Both the position numbers and the translations under genes were made by a program. Below are positions 9,501 to 19,225 of a DNA stretch of 64,000 nucleotides, piece by piece; within the stretch, counting starts at the first letter, position 1; each line of letters starts with the position of its first letter. Below the pieces are notes generated by a model. The model was not told where the DNA came from and did no database searches. It worked only from the letters and a program-made list of their open reading frames with translations. The DNA lies in assembly GCA_024305745.1 (NCBI GenBank), contig JAHRBS010000008.1, positions 1 to 64,000 of the forward strand, given 5' to 3'. Source of the DNA: Polyporus tsugae. Taxonomy: Eukaryota; Basidiomycota; Agaricomycetes; Polyporales; Polyporaceae.

Positions 9501-11881
9501 ACGGGTGTCCGTCCGGGACGGATACCATTGGCGCGTGGGGAGACGAGAAGACATCGGGCAGGCCCCTCGCTCTCCTTGTCCGTCCTGGACGGATAGATTT
9601 CCACTGAGACCTCGTGAAATGCGGCGTGGTGGATTTCACGTCGATTTGTTATTGAACCGCAGGGGCCCATCCCCCGGTGTCCGTCCGGGACGGACACACT
9701 TTGTTCATCTCCACTGTTGCTCACACACTGTTCATCCAGGCTTTCTACGGTCGTTTCCGCCGCAGCCACCTCCACTACAAGCTCCTTGATGACCCGCTCT
9801 GGGCGCCGAAAGATATGGAGGAGTGGGAGGCCACCACCTCTACGAAGCTCCAGAACCTCATCGACATCCTCCTCCATCACCTCGCCGACGACAACGCCCC
9901 GCTCCTTCGCCGCCCCTCGCAAGACAGCAACGACTTGGAGGCGGATCCCGAATGGAAAATGCAGGAGCGCGACGACGAAACCGACTATCCCGACCGCATC
10001 ATCGTCTACATCGCCTTCCCTTCCAACAACCACCTCATCACGAAGGCAATTAACACTTTTCTTCTGTCGTTATCATTACTTATACACTTTGATTTCGCAG
10101 GTCTTGAGCTTCTACGGCATCAAGTACATCGAGGTCAACGGCTCCAAGCGCATGTCCGTGCGCTCAAAGGACATAGCCAAGTTCCGCAACTCCGACCGCG
10201 ACGGACCCCGTGTTTGCCTGTTGTCGAACGTTGGCACGATGGGCCTCAACCTCCCCCAGGCCAACATCCTCGTCGCCTTGGTAAGGTTCTATGTCTTACT
10301 GTTGTTATTTCTTACCTAACATCCAAACAGGATCAAATGTGGTCGCACCAGGACTTGCTTCAACTGATCGGTCGCATTTGGCGCCACCCCCAGAAGAAGC
10401 AGGTGTTGGTTTACCAGCCTTGCCTCGAGCACGCCACGGACATGTTCCTGAGTGTTCTCTCGTTCTCGAAGAACGCGCTCCTCGCTGCCTTCACCAAGTC
10501 GTCGAAGCAGACAAGTAAGTTTTTAATTATTATCTTTATAACTCTAACAGCTGTTTACTAATGTACTGTAGAATCCATCTTCCGTCATCTCCTTCCGGCC
10601 GGGCTCCGGGATGACAGTGACGAGGATGACGAGCCCGAGCCGGAGCCCGCGACGAAGACCAAGGCCAAGCCTGCGGCCAAGGCAGCCACCCGGGCATCCA
10701 CCCGTGCATCCACCCAGGCGTCCACCCGGGCGTCCACGTCCAAGGCCAAGGCCAAGTCGCCCGCCGTTGCTGACGAGGACAAGGAGAGCTCGGAGAGCGA
10801 GGACAAGGAGAGCGAGGACGAGGAGAGCGAGGACGAGCAGCCGAAAGGCAAGGCTAAGGGTAAGGCCAAGGCAGCCCCCCCCGCCTCCACCCGTGCATCC
10901 ACGCCCAAGCCCAAGCCCAAGCCCAAGCCCAAGCCCAAGCCCAAGTCGCCCGCCGTCGTCGCTGACGAGGGCGAGGAGGCCGAGCAACCGAGAGCCAAGG
11001 GCAAGAGCAAGGTCGCCGCCACCGCAAGGGTCGCTCCCGAGGATGACAACGACCAGCAGCCTGAGCCCGCCCCAACCCAGCCCTCCAAGCGCGACCGCAG
11101 GAAGCTCGTGCCAGAAGTGGTGCTCGAATCGCGCCAGTCCCAGTCTGCGCCGGCGGGGAAGAACAGCAAGAAGGACAAGAAGAAGCACCCCGCGCCCGAG
11201 CCCGTGCCCGAGCCCGTGCCCGAGCCAGCCCCCCAGCCCAAGGTGTCCAAGCCCAAGGTTAGGCCTACACCGAGGGCACCAGCGGCCTCATCGTCGGCGT
11301 GCACCGAGGACACACGCGCGGAGCCCGGGCCCTCGCGTCAGACCCGTCCCGACGCCCCCGCCACCCCCAACGCTCCCCCCTTGAAGCGCACGGCCAACGT
11401 GTCAGGGCATCGCGATGAAGAGGTGGACGACGAGCAGAAGGCCAAGCGGCAGAAGAAGAAGGAGAAGAAGGAGAGGCAGGCCCTAAAGCGCAAACGCGAG
11501 GAAGCCGAGAGAGAGCAACTGGCCCAGGCAGTCACCCTCCCCCAGAACTTTCATTTCGACTTCGACGTGGACCCGGCGCCCGAAGGTCGCAGCCCACCGG
11601 CGAAGAGGGTTGCAGGAGAGGGCGCGGGTGCCTCTGGGAGCGGCGCGGGTGCCTCTGGGAGCGGCGCGGGTGCCTCTGGGAGCGGCGCGGGTGCCTCTGG
11701 GAGCGGCGCGGGTGCCTCTGGCTCTTCTCCCGCCGGCGGTCGTGGTGGGGCTTCTGGCGGCCGCGCATCTAGGCGCGACGATAGCGACAGCGATCGGCCA
11801 ATGGAGGCCAAGGACATTTTTCTGAAGCGGGTCGCGGGGAGCGGCCGGCCTGGTAAGGCGAGTCAGCTCGGCCGCAAGTAG
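6503..11881 (+). CDS. Subtelomeric SNF2-family ATPase, 1414 aa, 11 exons
   Basis: Exons 6503-6889, 6944-7178, 7229-7417, 7475-7993, 8050-8297, 8353-8598, 8652-9092, 9740-10045, 10101-10280, 10331-10514 and 10572-11881 join in phase to 1415 codons. Helicase motifs are clear: Walker A (GVGKT, about residue 412), a DEAA Walker B (about 570), motif III (ATATPITNSP, about 597), a motif V-like SNVGTMGLNLP (about 895) and motif VI (QLIGRIWRHPQKK, about 927). These place it with SNF2-type DNA translocases rather than RecQ. The last 430 or so residues are a basic, acidic and proline-rich tail with KP runs and GAGASGS repeats, likely disordered and nuclear. All introns are 50-57 bp except the seventh, which is 647 bp and packed with palindromes. 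The donor of intron 8 is GC rather than GT. By position it resembles the telomere-linked helicases of other fungi, but it belongs to a different helicase family. Confidence 0.93.
9093..9739 (+). repeat. Enlarged intron carrying seven copies of the palindrome
   Basis: This intron of the SNF2-type gene has a GTAAGT donor and a CAG acceptor and is phase 0. It is more than ten times longer than its neighbours. Palindromes lie at 9166, 9237, 9326, 9438, 9506, 9577 and 9678 (19 bp each), with central bases T, A, G, C, G, T and G. A separate 9-bp stem (CTTCGAGAC paired with GTCTCGAAG) lies just before the first copy. The segment between the copies at 9438 and 9506 is itself a near-perfect foldback. 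Confidence 0.92.
11621..11722 (+). repeat. 21-bp coding minisatellite
   Basis: Four complete 21-bp units and one partial unit in the last exon of the SNF2-type gene, encoding repeats of GAGASGS. The unit length keeps the reading frame, so copy number can vary without breaking the protein. Confidence 0.9.
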
Positions 11882-12559
11882 ACTTGTTATTCTTCGCATA
11901 TCGCTCTTGTTTGACTCGGACAACTGTACTATAGCATTCTGGATACGACGCACGGCTGAGATTGTTTGTTGGACTGTCGATAGGACTGTATCTTCCCATA
12001 TGTTTACCTTATCCATACCTCTTAATCTCAATCTGTGACCCCCCCTTCAACAGAACAGCACGGGTTGAATTGCGCGGTACAATAAATGGATGTAGGGCTT
12101 ACCTGCCTTGTCCATGACGGATTCCAAACCTTTTGACGAACAGGCCTGACCAGATCCCCTCCCGACCAGCTCATCTACATTCCTCTCCCCGACGAACTGT
12201 CGCGTCTATCAATCCTCAAGGCTGTGCTCACGTGGAATATCACAGGTGTGTGCTGCTGGCGCTGTGCACCCAGAAGAGCCCGTCCTGGACGGACACGGCT
12301 GCACGGGCACCCACACACCCCTCGCACGACACCTGTCCGTCCAGGACGGACGGCCACGCACCCATGCCTGTCTGGCCCATGTCCAGCCACGTGTGAAAGC
12401 AGCCGTTCGTGCGTGTTCAAGTTCTATGGGTCGTTGTTCAGCGTGCCACTTGTTATTAGCGCAACTTCTCGTTATCCAATAACTATTACTTGCCGAATTT
12501 CATTATGACGAATCACACTCGCAATTGTACAGATGTAAATGGCAGCAGGTGACAGAGCA
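11882..12559. other. Spacer after the SNF2-type gene with two palindromes
   Basis: No gene is supported. Palindrome copies are at 12278-12296 (one end degraded) and 12334-12352. The first 200 bp probably include the 3' UTR of the SNF2-type gene. Confidence 0.6.
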
Positions 12560-12850
12560 GTGGTATCCGTCCTGCACATGCAGTGTGGCAGGTGTCCGTC
12601 CAGGACGGACGGCTGGGGATCGGGGGACGCACGCGCAGTGCGGCAGGTGTCCGTCCAGGATGGACAGGACGGGTGCTCACACCCCAGTGGTATCCGTCCT
12701 GCACATGCAGTGTAGCAGGTGTCCGTCCAGGACGGACGGCCGAGGATGGTGGGACGCACATGCAGTGCGGCAGGTGTCCATCCAGGATGGACGGCTGGGG
12801 ATCGGGGGGCGCACACGCAGTGCGGCAGGTGTCCGTCCAGGACGGACAGG
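12560..12850. repeat. Higher-order tandem array of palindromes
   Basis: Five palindromes at 12593, 12648, 12720, 12775 and 12830 are embedded in repeated flanks containing GCAGTGCGGCAGG and GGCTGGGGATCGGGGG. Spacings are 55, 72, 55 and 55 bp; the segment from 12561 recurs at 12688, so the larger period is about 127 bp. The copy at 12775-12793 has matching changes in both arms. Confidence 0.9.
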
Positions 12851-14049
12851 ACGGGTTCTCACACCACAATGCTATACCGACTGGCATTACTATGTATTGC
12901 TTTGTTCTCATTCAATGCTGCTATTAAACATTGCATCAATAGACGCATTAACATCAGGTCTTGACACCCTGTGTGTTATTATTGGTACACTGGTGTAGAG
13001 TGTATCTGCTCCGTCTTTATCTAGTAAAAAGTTGATGACTAACTCACTACTTCGCCATCAAGTTCTACGTCTACGTGGTGTTCACATAAGCAGCTCATTA
13101 GCTACAGCCACCTCAGGGTGTTAAGCTCCAGACAGATCATCACATTATACACAATATTCGCCTAACACAAATCAATGTAACTCCCAACTTGTAACCCACA
13201 GGCCGTCCTACTAATCCTCACAAGCCAAGATAAGCTGTAGCAGTTTTTGCCTACTGGAAACAGCATCCATCATACCAAGGTTTCTTATTCACTTCGCGCT
13301 TGAAAGAAATAGCCCTCGACGGTCCACCACTGTCAAAGCTAGATTTCGGTAAGCAAACGCCTCTAGAAACAGACAACTTGGGCTTACGGTGGGGTGCTTA
13401 CGTCCCTCAGGCGAGTAGTGGGGCGAACGGGACTGTAAGCCCTTGCAAGACGCCAGGGAGAAGAGTCGACAATGCCCATAGGCTGAGCAGGAGGTGGAGC
13501 CTCGCTGAAGCGCACAGGAGGCAGAGGCTGAATAGGAGGGGGTGGTAATGGGCCTAGAGGAGGAGGGCGGCACGGAGGGAGCTAGCAAACCATATTCATC
13601 AGAGGGGTTGGCATCCTGACAAACATGTGGATCTGACCTTTTCAAGTGAGCGTATTCTAACCCCACGATGCTGTGTTGCATTGTAGTTGGCGAGTTCAAT
13701 TTCGTCGTCAAGCTCCCGCCCAGATACCAAGCAATCGACCCCGAGGTTGTTGGTGAGAACAATGGAGCACTGCCCGGAGTCATTGGTGCCAGACTCCGTA
13801 GAAGTGAGACTCCCATCCTCTCCATGTTCGTCAGCATCCTCCGCAGAGAGCGGGTGAAGGCTCTGAGCATCCACGTCCCGCGGACGCACGGGGGGGCGGA
13901 CAGTCTCGTCGGTACTGGTGCTGGTGCGTGACGCTACGGGGAGGGGGCGCATCGTGACTCAATGCGGGGTCAGTGAGGTCGGGACTGGATTAAATATCCC
14001 GAAAGTGTGAGAGTCGTGCCTTCCTTACGGCAAGGGCTAGGACGACAAA
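12851..14049. other. Region with no convincing gene; possible degraded minus-strand coding remnant
   Basis: 12,851-13,280 is AT-rich with nothing recognisable. On the minus strand between about 13,952 and 13,290 two overlapping frames could encode a short acidic then Pro/Ser-rich protein starting MRPLPVASRTSTS. No domain is recognisable, and joining the frames needs either an unproven intron or a frameshift. I treat it as a possible pseudogene or spurious frame. Confidence 0.35.
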
Positions 14050-14196
14050 GTAAGGCCGAAGTCCGGAAGCTGGCCTAGGGGGAAAATAGTTAGCCCACAA
14101 GCAAAGGTATGCGAAGCTACCGTTTACGGTAAGGTTCCAGCCAAACCACAGCCGAGGAAAGGTCGATGTCAGCCAGTTCTCGGACTTCGACCTTAC
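14050..14196. mobile_element. MITE-like element, 147 bp
   Basis: Terminal inverted repeats of 15 bp match at 14 positions: GTAAGGCCGAAGTCC at 14050-14064 and GGACTTCGACCTTAC at 14182-14196. Complementarity continues inwards with mismatches (GCTGGC with GCCAG). No clear target-site duplication and no coding capacity are seen, so the assignment rests on structure only. Confidence 0.5.
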
Positions 14197-14562
14197 GTCA
14201 TTATATCACTGCCGCGGAGTGCACATGACGGAGTAGAGGTTCGAGATATCCGTCAAAGCTATACTGCGGTTCTGGGACTAAGTCCAACAGGGCAGGCCTC
14301 TCTCCATTGAGGAAGAACATTGACTACGGTTCAATGTCAGCACCTTCGTGCATGGTATCCGTACTTGAGGAATGTGTCGGCCACCACCGTCGTTCGCGCA
14401 GTGCCCGCAGACTCTTGCCCTATAAGTTGCTCATGACGCAATGTGATAACGAAATTGAAGCCTTGACAGCGAAGTACACCCTTAGTTTGTTGTTAATATT
14501 CACTCCAACTGCTGAGGTTAAGCCCCGCACGCATATGTGGTGGACAGGGCCAGTGCAGCAGG

Positions 14563-15119
14563 TGTCCGTCCAGGACGGACAGGTCGGATGTAAGGCCCTA
14601 TGCAAACTGGCCTGTAGAGTTATCATTCGACGCTACTATTAAGTGGTGGATTAATGAATGCATCAATGCCTTTACCTGGCCGAGTTATTAGCACACCAGT
14701 GCGCATTTATTGGGTTCTACTGGTGTTAGCTAATGATTAATAAAAGGTGAATGCGACACTACTCTAAGGCATTAACGGACGCCAGTCATTAGTTCACGAT
14801 CAGTGGTGGGAGCACAGTCAGGCGCCACGCTAGTGGTGTCTGTCCAGGACGGACACCTCTAGCATGGCGCCCGACCGTGTTCCCACCACTGACCGTGAAC
14901 TTACCACTGGCTTCCGTTAATGCCTTAGAGTAGTGTCGCATTCACCTTTTATTAATCATTAGCTAACACCAGTAGAACCCAATAAATGCGCACTGGTGTG
15001 CTAATAACTCGGCCAGGTAAAGGCATTGATGCATTCATTAATCCACCACTTAATAGTAGCGTCGAATGATAACCTTGCAGGCCAGTCTGCATAGGGCCTT
15101 ACATCCGACCTGTCCGTCC
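14563..15119. repeat. 557-bp foldback bounded and centred by palindromes
   Basis: Two arms of about 274 bp are almost perfect reverse complements around position 14846. The centre is itself a palindrome copy (14837-14855). The left end is a full palindrome (14563-14581) and the right end is exactly half of one (15111-15119). The palindrome centres at 14572 and 15120 are mirror images about 14846. No open frame of note lies within. Confidence 0.93.
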
Positions 15120-15355
15120 ACTTCATGCACTAGTCATCTCCAAGACAGGCCATGACATTATGTTACAAAACAATATGCGATATGACAACGTATCAACCAA
15201 CTCCATGCGCAAAATACAGACACCCCCGCCAAACATCGCTATCGCCGACCCAACCATCACGCATGCACCCTCCTCCCGCCTTCTCCGTCCTCTTCGCCTG
15301 CTTTCTCGCCCACTGGAGGGTATCGAGGACGGCCGCCGGAGGACGACATCAACGC

Positions 15356-16054
15356 TCACGGCGCGGCTGTCGAGCCCCAGAACACACCGTGCCTGACAAC
15401 GGTGGTCACTGCAGAGAAACAGTTAGCAACTCTACACCGCGAATAGATCGGGTAATACGCACGCTCGCGGAGACTGGTAACGTCTTGTTTGAGGTACACC
15501 AACAGTTGCACCCTCGCGTCCACGACCTCCGCATCCGCCATTTGCAGCGCGAACTCTGCCCCGTTGGTCACCTCCTGGGCATACTGAGCTGCGGCTTTCT
15601 CGGCCTTCCTGCGTGCTTGCAAGTACGAGTGCATCGCGTTGCTGAAGTTGTCTTGCGCCGCGTTCATCTGCCTCACCCGCGTAATGATGGAGTATTCTTC
15701 ACCAAACTCCCTCAGCGCCCGACTGCTAGGCCGCTCGTGATACGGCAGGCTGGCGAGGTGGCTGTACAGCGTGCTGAACTCGCTATCCACATTCACCAAC
15801 GGAGGCAGCGCGCGCACTAGCATTAGGAATGCTGACATCGCATACGACGCGCTGAACCTAACAGGCTGCGGCCTCGGGCCTGGGATGGGGGTCGATGGTG
15901 GGGATAGGTTACTGGTGACAATGCGGCCGACGAAGGCCTTGAGCTCATAGGACACAAACTGGTCGACAGAGTTCATAGCGGTGAGAATGACAGTGATGCG
16001 ATGGCTGCTCTCCCAACTTGCGGTCCCTTTATATTCATCGCCAGGTGGGCTCAT
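15356..16054 (-). CDS. Unknown subtelomeric protein, copy A, 214 aa, two exons
   Basis: Exons 16054-15463 and 15408-15356 join in phase, using a GTGCGT donor and a CAG acceptor preceded by a GCTAAC branch-type sequence. The start is the ATG of MSPPGDEYKG; an in-frame region continues upstream without a conserved ATG, so the true start could differ. The product is mostly helical, with an alanine- and charge-rich helix in its second half (QARRKAEKAAAQYAQ), and ends in WGSTAAP. I do not recognise the family. Compared with copies B and C, the block after TAMNS has diverged strongly while the segment MSAFLMLVRALPPLVNVDSE is unchanged, suggesting protein-level constraint. It lies in the left arm of the 3-kb inverted repeat. 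Confidence 0.6.
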   Translation of the reverse strand: MSPPGDEYKGTASWESSHRITVILTAMNSVDQFVSYELKAFVGRIVTSNLSPPSTPIPGPRPQPVRFSASYAMSAFLMLVRALPPLVNVDSEFSTLYSHLASLPYHERPSSRALREFGEEYSIITRVRQMNAAQDNFSNAMHSYLQARRKAEKAAAQYAQEVTNGAEFALQMADAEVVDARVQLLVYLKQDVTSLRERAYYPIYSRCRVANCFSAVTTVVRHGVFWGSTAAP

Positions 16055-16538
16055 CCATGCGGCCAGCACCTCCACGGCCTTCCTTTTCACTTCACCGTCC
16101 GTCCCATAAGTCCTCCCTTCTTGCCGGGGTCTCCATCAACACTCCTTAGTACATTCAAGTCCATCAGGTTCATTCTATACATAGACAGTCATGTTCCTCG
16201 GTACCGCGGAACATCCCTTCCCTTCCTTCCTTCTACAACAGAACACGTAATTCCTATATCAGGCCACTTCGTGTCCGCTTCAGAAGCCAATGTGGGCGTG
16301 AACCTACTATATTGTTAATTGACAGAATATGACGTCCTCCCACACTGTGCTATATGTTTTCTACTCTTTGTGTTTCACCTACACATATGTTCTCACTCAA
16401 TTGTAAATGGGATTGAACTCCTGTGAGAAGTGTGTGACGAGACGGTTGTCGAAGTCCTCACCAGCCGAGTGAGTGTCTCTAGCAGCAGTCCTCCAAACCT
16501 ATTCTCGGTTCTACCATCAGTGAAGTTTGCACTCGCAA

Positions 16539-16781
16539 GGGACAGTATCTATTAGTGGCAGTACGTCAGTTGGAGACGTTTGCTGTTTTGGCGGCTCAGC
16601 GAGTACCGCACTTGGTCCCAACCCGTGCAGAGTGTCCGTCCCGGATGGACACCGCTGTCATGACGCCTGACCATACTGCCCTTAGTCTTACAATCAGCTT
16701 CCTTTAATGCCGTAAAGTAGCGTCGCATTCACCTCTTTAATTGTTGGCTAAGACGGGTAGAACACAATAAATGTGCACCAG
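16539..16781. repeat. Central spacer of the 3-kb inverted repeat
   Basis: Contains a palindrome at 16633-16651 with one arm mismatch. The flanks resemble those of the degenerate copy near 18320 and of the copy centred at 14846 (for example, GCACTTGGTC upstream and GACGCCTGACC downstream), indicating an older shared repeat unit. Confidence 0.7.
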
Positions 16782-17265
16782 TTGCGAGTACAAACTTCAC
16801 TGATGGTAGAACCGAGAATAGGTTTGGAGGACTGCTGCTAGAGACACTCACTCGGCTGGTGAGGACTTCGACAACCGTCTCGTCACACACTTCTCACAGG
16901 AGTTCAATCCCATTTACAATTGAGTGAGAACATATGTGTAGGTGAAACACAAAGAGTAGAAAACATATAGCACAGTGTGGGAGGACGTCATATTCTGTCA
17001 ATTAACAATATAGTAGGTTCACGCCCACATTGGCTTCTGAAGCGGACACGAAGTGGCCTGATATAGGAATTACGTGTTCTGTTGTAGAAGGAAGGAAGGG
17101 AAGGGATGTTCCGCGGTACCGAGGAACATGACTGTCTATGTATAGAATGAACCTGATGGACTTGAATGTACTAAGGAGTGTTGATGGAGACCCCGGCAAG
17201 AAGGGAGGACTTATGGGATGGACGGTGAAGTGAAAAGGAAGGCCGTGGAGGTGCTGGCCGCATGG

Positions 17266-17972
17266 ATGAGCCCGCCTGGCGATGAATATAAAGGGACCGC
17301 AAGTTGGGAGAGCAGCCATCGCATCACTGTCATTCTCACCGCTATGAGCTTCATCGACGACTTTGTGCACCAGGAGGTCATCAACTACGTCACCCGGACT
17401 GTCTCCCGCCACCCATCCACACTTACACAATCGACCCCCATCACAGGCGCGACGCTGCAGCCTGCTAGTTTGAACGCGTCGTACACGATGTCGGCGTTCC
17501 TAATGCTAGTGCGCGCGCTGCCTCCGTTGGTGAATGTGGATAGCGAGTTCAGCACGCTGTACAGCCACCTCGCCAGCCTGCCGTATCACGAGCGGCCTGG
17601 CCTTCGGGATCTGCGGGAGTTTGGTGAGGAATACTCCATCATTACGCGGGTCAGGCGGATGAAGGCGATGCAAGACAACTTCTGCGCAGCGATGCACGCG
17701 TACTTGCAAGCACGCGGAAAGGCCGAGGAAGCCGCCGCTGAGTACGCCGAGGAGATGAACCAGAGGACGGAGGGCAAGCTGCACATGGCGGATGCGGAGG
17801 TCACGGAGGCGAAGGCGCGTCTTTTGGCGCACCTCAAAGAAGACATCACGAGTCGCAACGAGTGTGAGTATCAACCCGATCTGTTCGCGGTATAGAGTTA
17901 CTAACTGTTTTCTCTGCAGTGACCACTGTTGTCAGGCACGGTGTCTACTGGGACACAGCAGCGGCACCGTGA
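17266..17972 (+). CDS. Unknown subtelomeric protein, copy B, 216 aa, two exons
   Basis: Exons 17266-17863 and 17920-17972 join in phase (donor GTGAGT, acceptor TGCAG, branch-like TACTAAC). The product is homologous to copy A and ends in VRHGVYWDTAAAP. An upstream ATG at 17218 would add 16 residues, but it exists only in this copy: the matching positions in copies A and C read ACG, so the conserved ATG at 17266 is preferred. The sequence is mainly helical with a charged coiled-coil-like second half; no signal peptide or domain is recognised. It lies in the right arm of the inverted repeat and in the 2462-bp duplication. Confidence 0.6.
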
Positions 17973-18114
17973 GCGCCGATGTCTTGGGTGAGAAAGTAGG
18001 ACGGTGTCTGTACTGCGTGTATTGCTTAATATGTTGTCGCATTGCATATTGTAACTCAATGTCATGGCCTGTCTTGGTCTAGGAGATGGACTTAGTCAAT
18101 GAAGTGGACGGACA

Positions 18115-18519
18115 GCTCAGATGCTTGTCCTGCCTCCCGCTGCAAACTGGCTTGCAAGGTTATTATATCAGTATTGCTTCGTTCAATGCCACTATTAAGT
18201 GGTCAATTGATCAATGCATCAATGTCTTTACCCCGCCGTGTTATTAGCATACGGGACAGTATTCATTAGTAGCAGTATATCAGCTAAGTACTGCACTTGG
18301 TCGCACCCCATGCACAGTGTGTCCGTGCAGGATGGAGACCTATGGCCCGACGCCTGACCGCACACGCACTACCGATGGGCAGAACAACAAGATATGGGCA
18401 CTAGTCTACCAATAATTCAGCCGAATAAAGACTTAAAGATCAGTTAATGTTAATGCATCAATGCACCGCATAATAGGGGCATTGAACGAAACAAAAGAGA
18501 TAGGTGCTTTGTAATGACC
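18115..18519. other. Repeat-derived spacer
   Basis: No gene. Contains a degenerate palindrome at 18320-18338 with flanks like those of the 16633 copy. Present again at 23470-23874. Confidence 0.6.
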
Positions 18520-18900
18520 ATGCAGGCCAGTTGGCACATCATTGCAATATGAGCCAGGTCTAACACCGGACCTGTCCGTCCTGGACGGACACCTGCGGGA
18601 CTGCCCTTGCCCCACCACATGTGCGTGGTCCTATACTCGGCTGTCCGTCCAGGACGGATACCCCTGCTCTGCCCCCTGCTCTCCTTTATTCTCAATAGTG
18701 GCATTGAACGAAGCAAAAGGGATAAGTACTATGTAATGACCATGCAGGTTGGCACATCATTGCAATATGAGCCAGGTCTAACACCGGACCTGTCCGTCCT
18801 GGACGGACACCTGCGGGACTGCCCTTGCCCCACCACATGTGCATGGTCCTATACTCGGCTGTCCGTCCAGGACGGATACCCCTGCTCTGCCCCCCGCTCT
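18520..18900. repeat. Tandem pair of 218-bp units, each with two palindromes
   Basis: Palindromes at 18573, 18642, 18791 and 18860. The first pair recurs 218 bp later with the same 69-bp internal spacing and shared flanks (ATATGAGCCAGGTCTAACAC and CCCCACCACATGTGC). The same array recurs at 23928, 23997, 24146 and 24215 in the second copy of the 2462-bp duplication. Confidence 0.92.
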
Positions 18901-19059
18901 CCTCTATCTTCCCACCCTTATCCTCTTTATATCCTCCTTGCTCACTCCATCAATGTGGATGTAAGTCCACTTACCACTCCGATTCTCAGTTGCTAATACC
19001 GGACTCCTTACTCCCTTATCACATCCGACTTACTGTTCTCTTTGTACGGTGCTGGCGCT

Positions 19060-19207
19060 AATGGTCCCTCGCTTAGGAGCCAAGCGCTTAGCGCTGGCTA
19101 GGCAGGCGCTTAGTGCTGTTTAGCCGGTCGCTTAGGAGGGCTAAACCCTACCCTAGGGGTTATTTCATCCCTAGGGATAGAGGGCTGAGATGTTCCCATA
19201 ACCCTAA
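19060..19207. repeat. CGCTTAG-rich block and interstitial telomere-like end
   Basis: Several CGCTTAG/CTAAGCG-type repeats at about 19073-19138 are followed by ACCCTACCCTAGGGGTT, CCCTAGGG and a terminal ACCCTAA. The duplication ends exactly with this telomere-like heptamer, both here and at 24562. Confidence 0.7.
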
Positions 19208-19225
19208 CGCAAAGTAATCGTTAGC

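Larger units (their letters stand above)
15111..18114. repeat. 3-kb inverted repeat carrying two divergent copies of an unknown gene
   Basis: The left arm, 15111-16538, is mirrored by the right arm, 16782-18114. Each arm ends outwardly in the same 9-bp half-palindrome (TGTCCGTCC at 15111 and GGACGGACA at 18106). The inner flanks (about 16100-16538 against 16782-17220) are almost identical, whereas the genes in the outer halves have diverged. The central spacer holds a palindrome at 16633-16651. Confidence 0.9.
16746..19207. repeat. 2462-bp duplicated segment, copy 1
   Basis: Matches 22101-24562 at a constant offset of 5355 bp with only scattered substitutions and no gaps noticed. It includes unknown gene copy B, a half-palindrome, four full palindromes in a tandem pair, CGCTTAG-type repeats and a final ACCCTAA. 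The near-identity indicates a recent duplication or gene conversion. Confidence 0.95.

Noticed and set aside
10544..11313. Long leucine- and serine-rich frames on the minus strand opposite the helicase tail
   Set aside because: They are the complement of a low-complexity coding region (KP, ST and GAGASGS repeats) with no independent gene features.
6503..11881. RecQ-type telomere-linked helicase
   Set aside because: The motifs (DEAA box, ATATPITNSP, QLIGRIWRHPQKK) fit the SNF2 family and there is no RecQ-specific C-terminal region.
12560..12850. CRISPR-like array of palindromic repeats
   Set aside because: The organism is a eukaryote, spacers are themselves repeated, spacing is uneven, and the same unit occurs singly in many other places.
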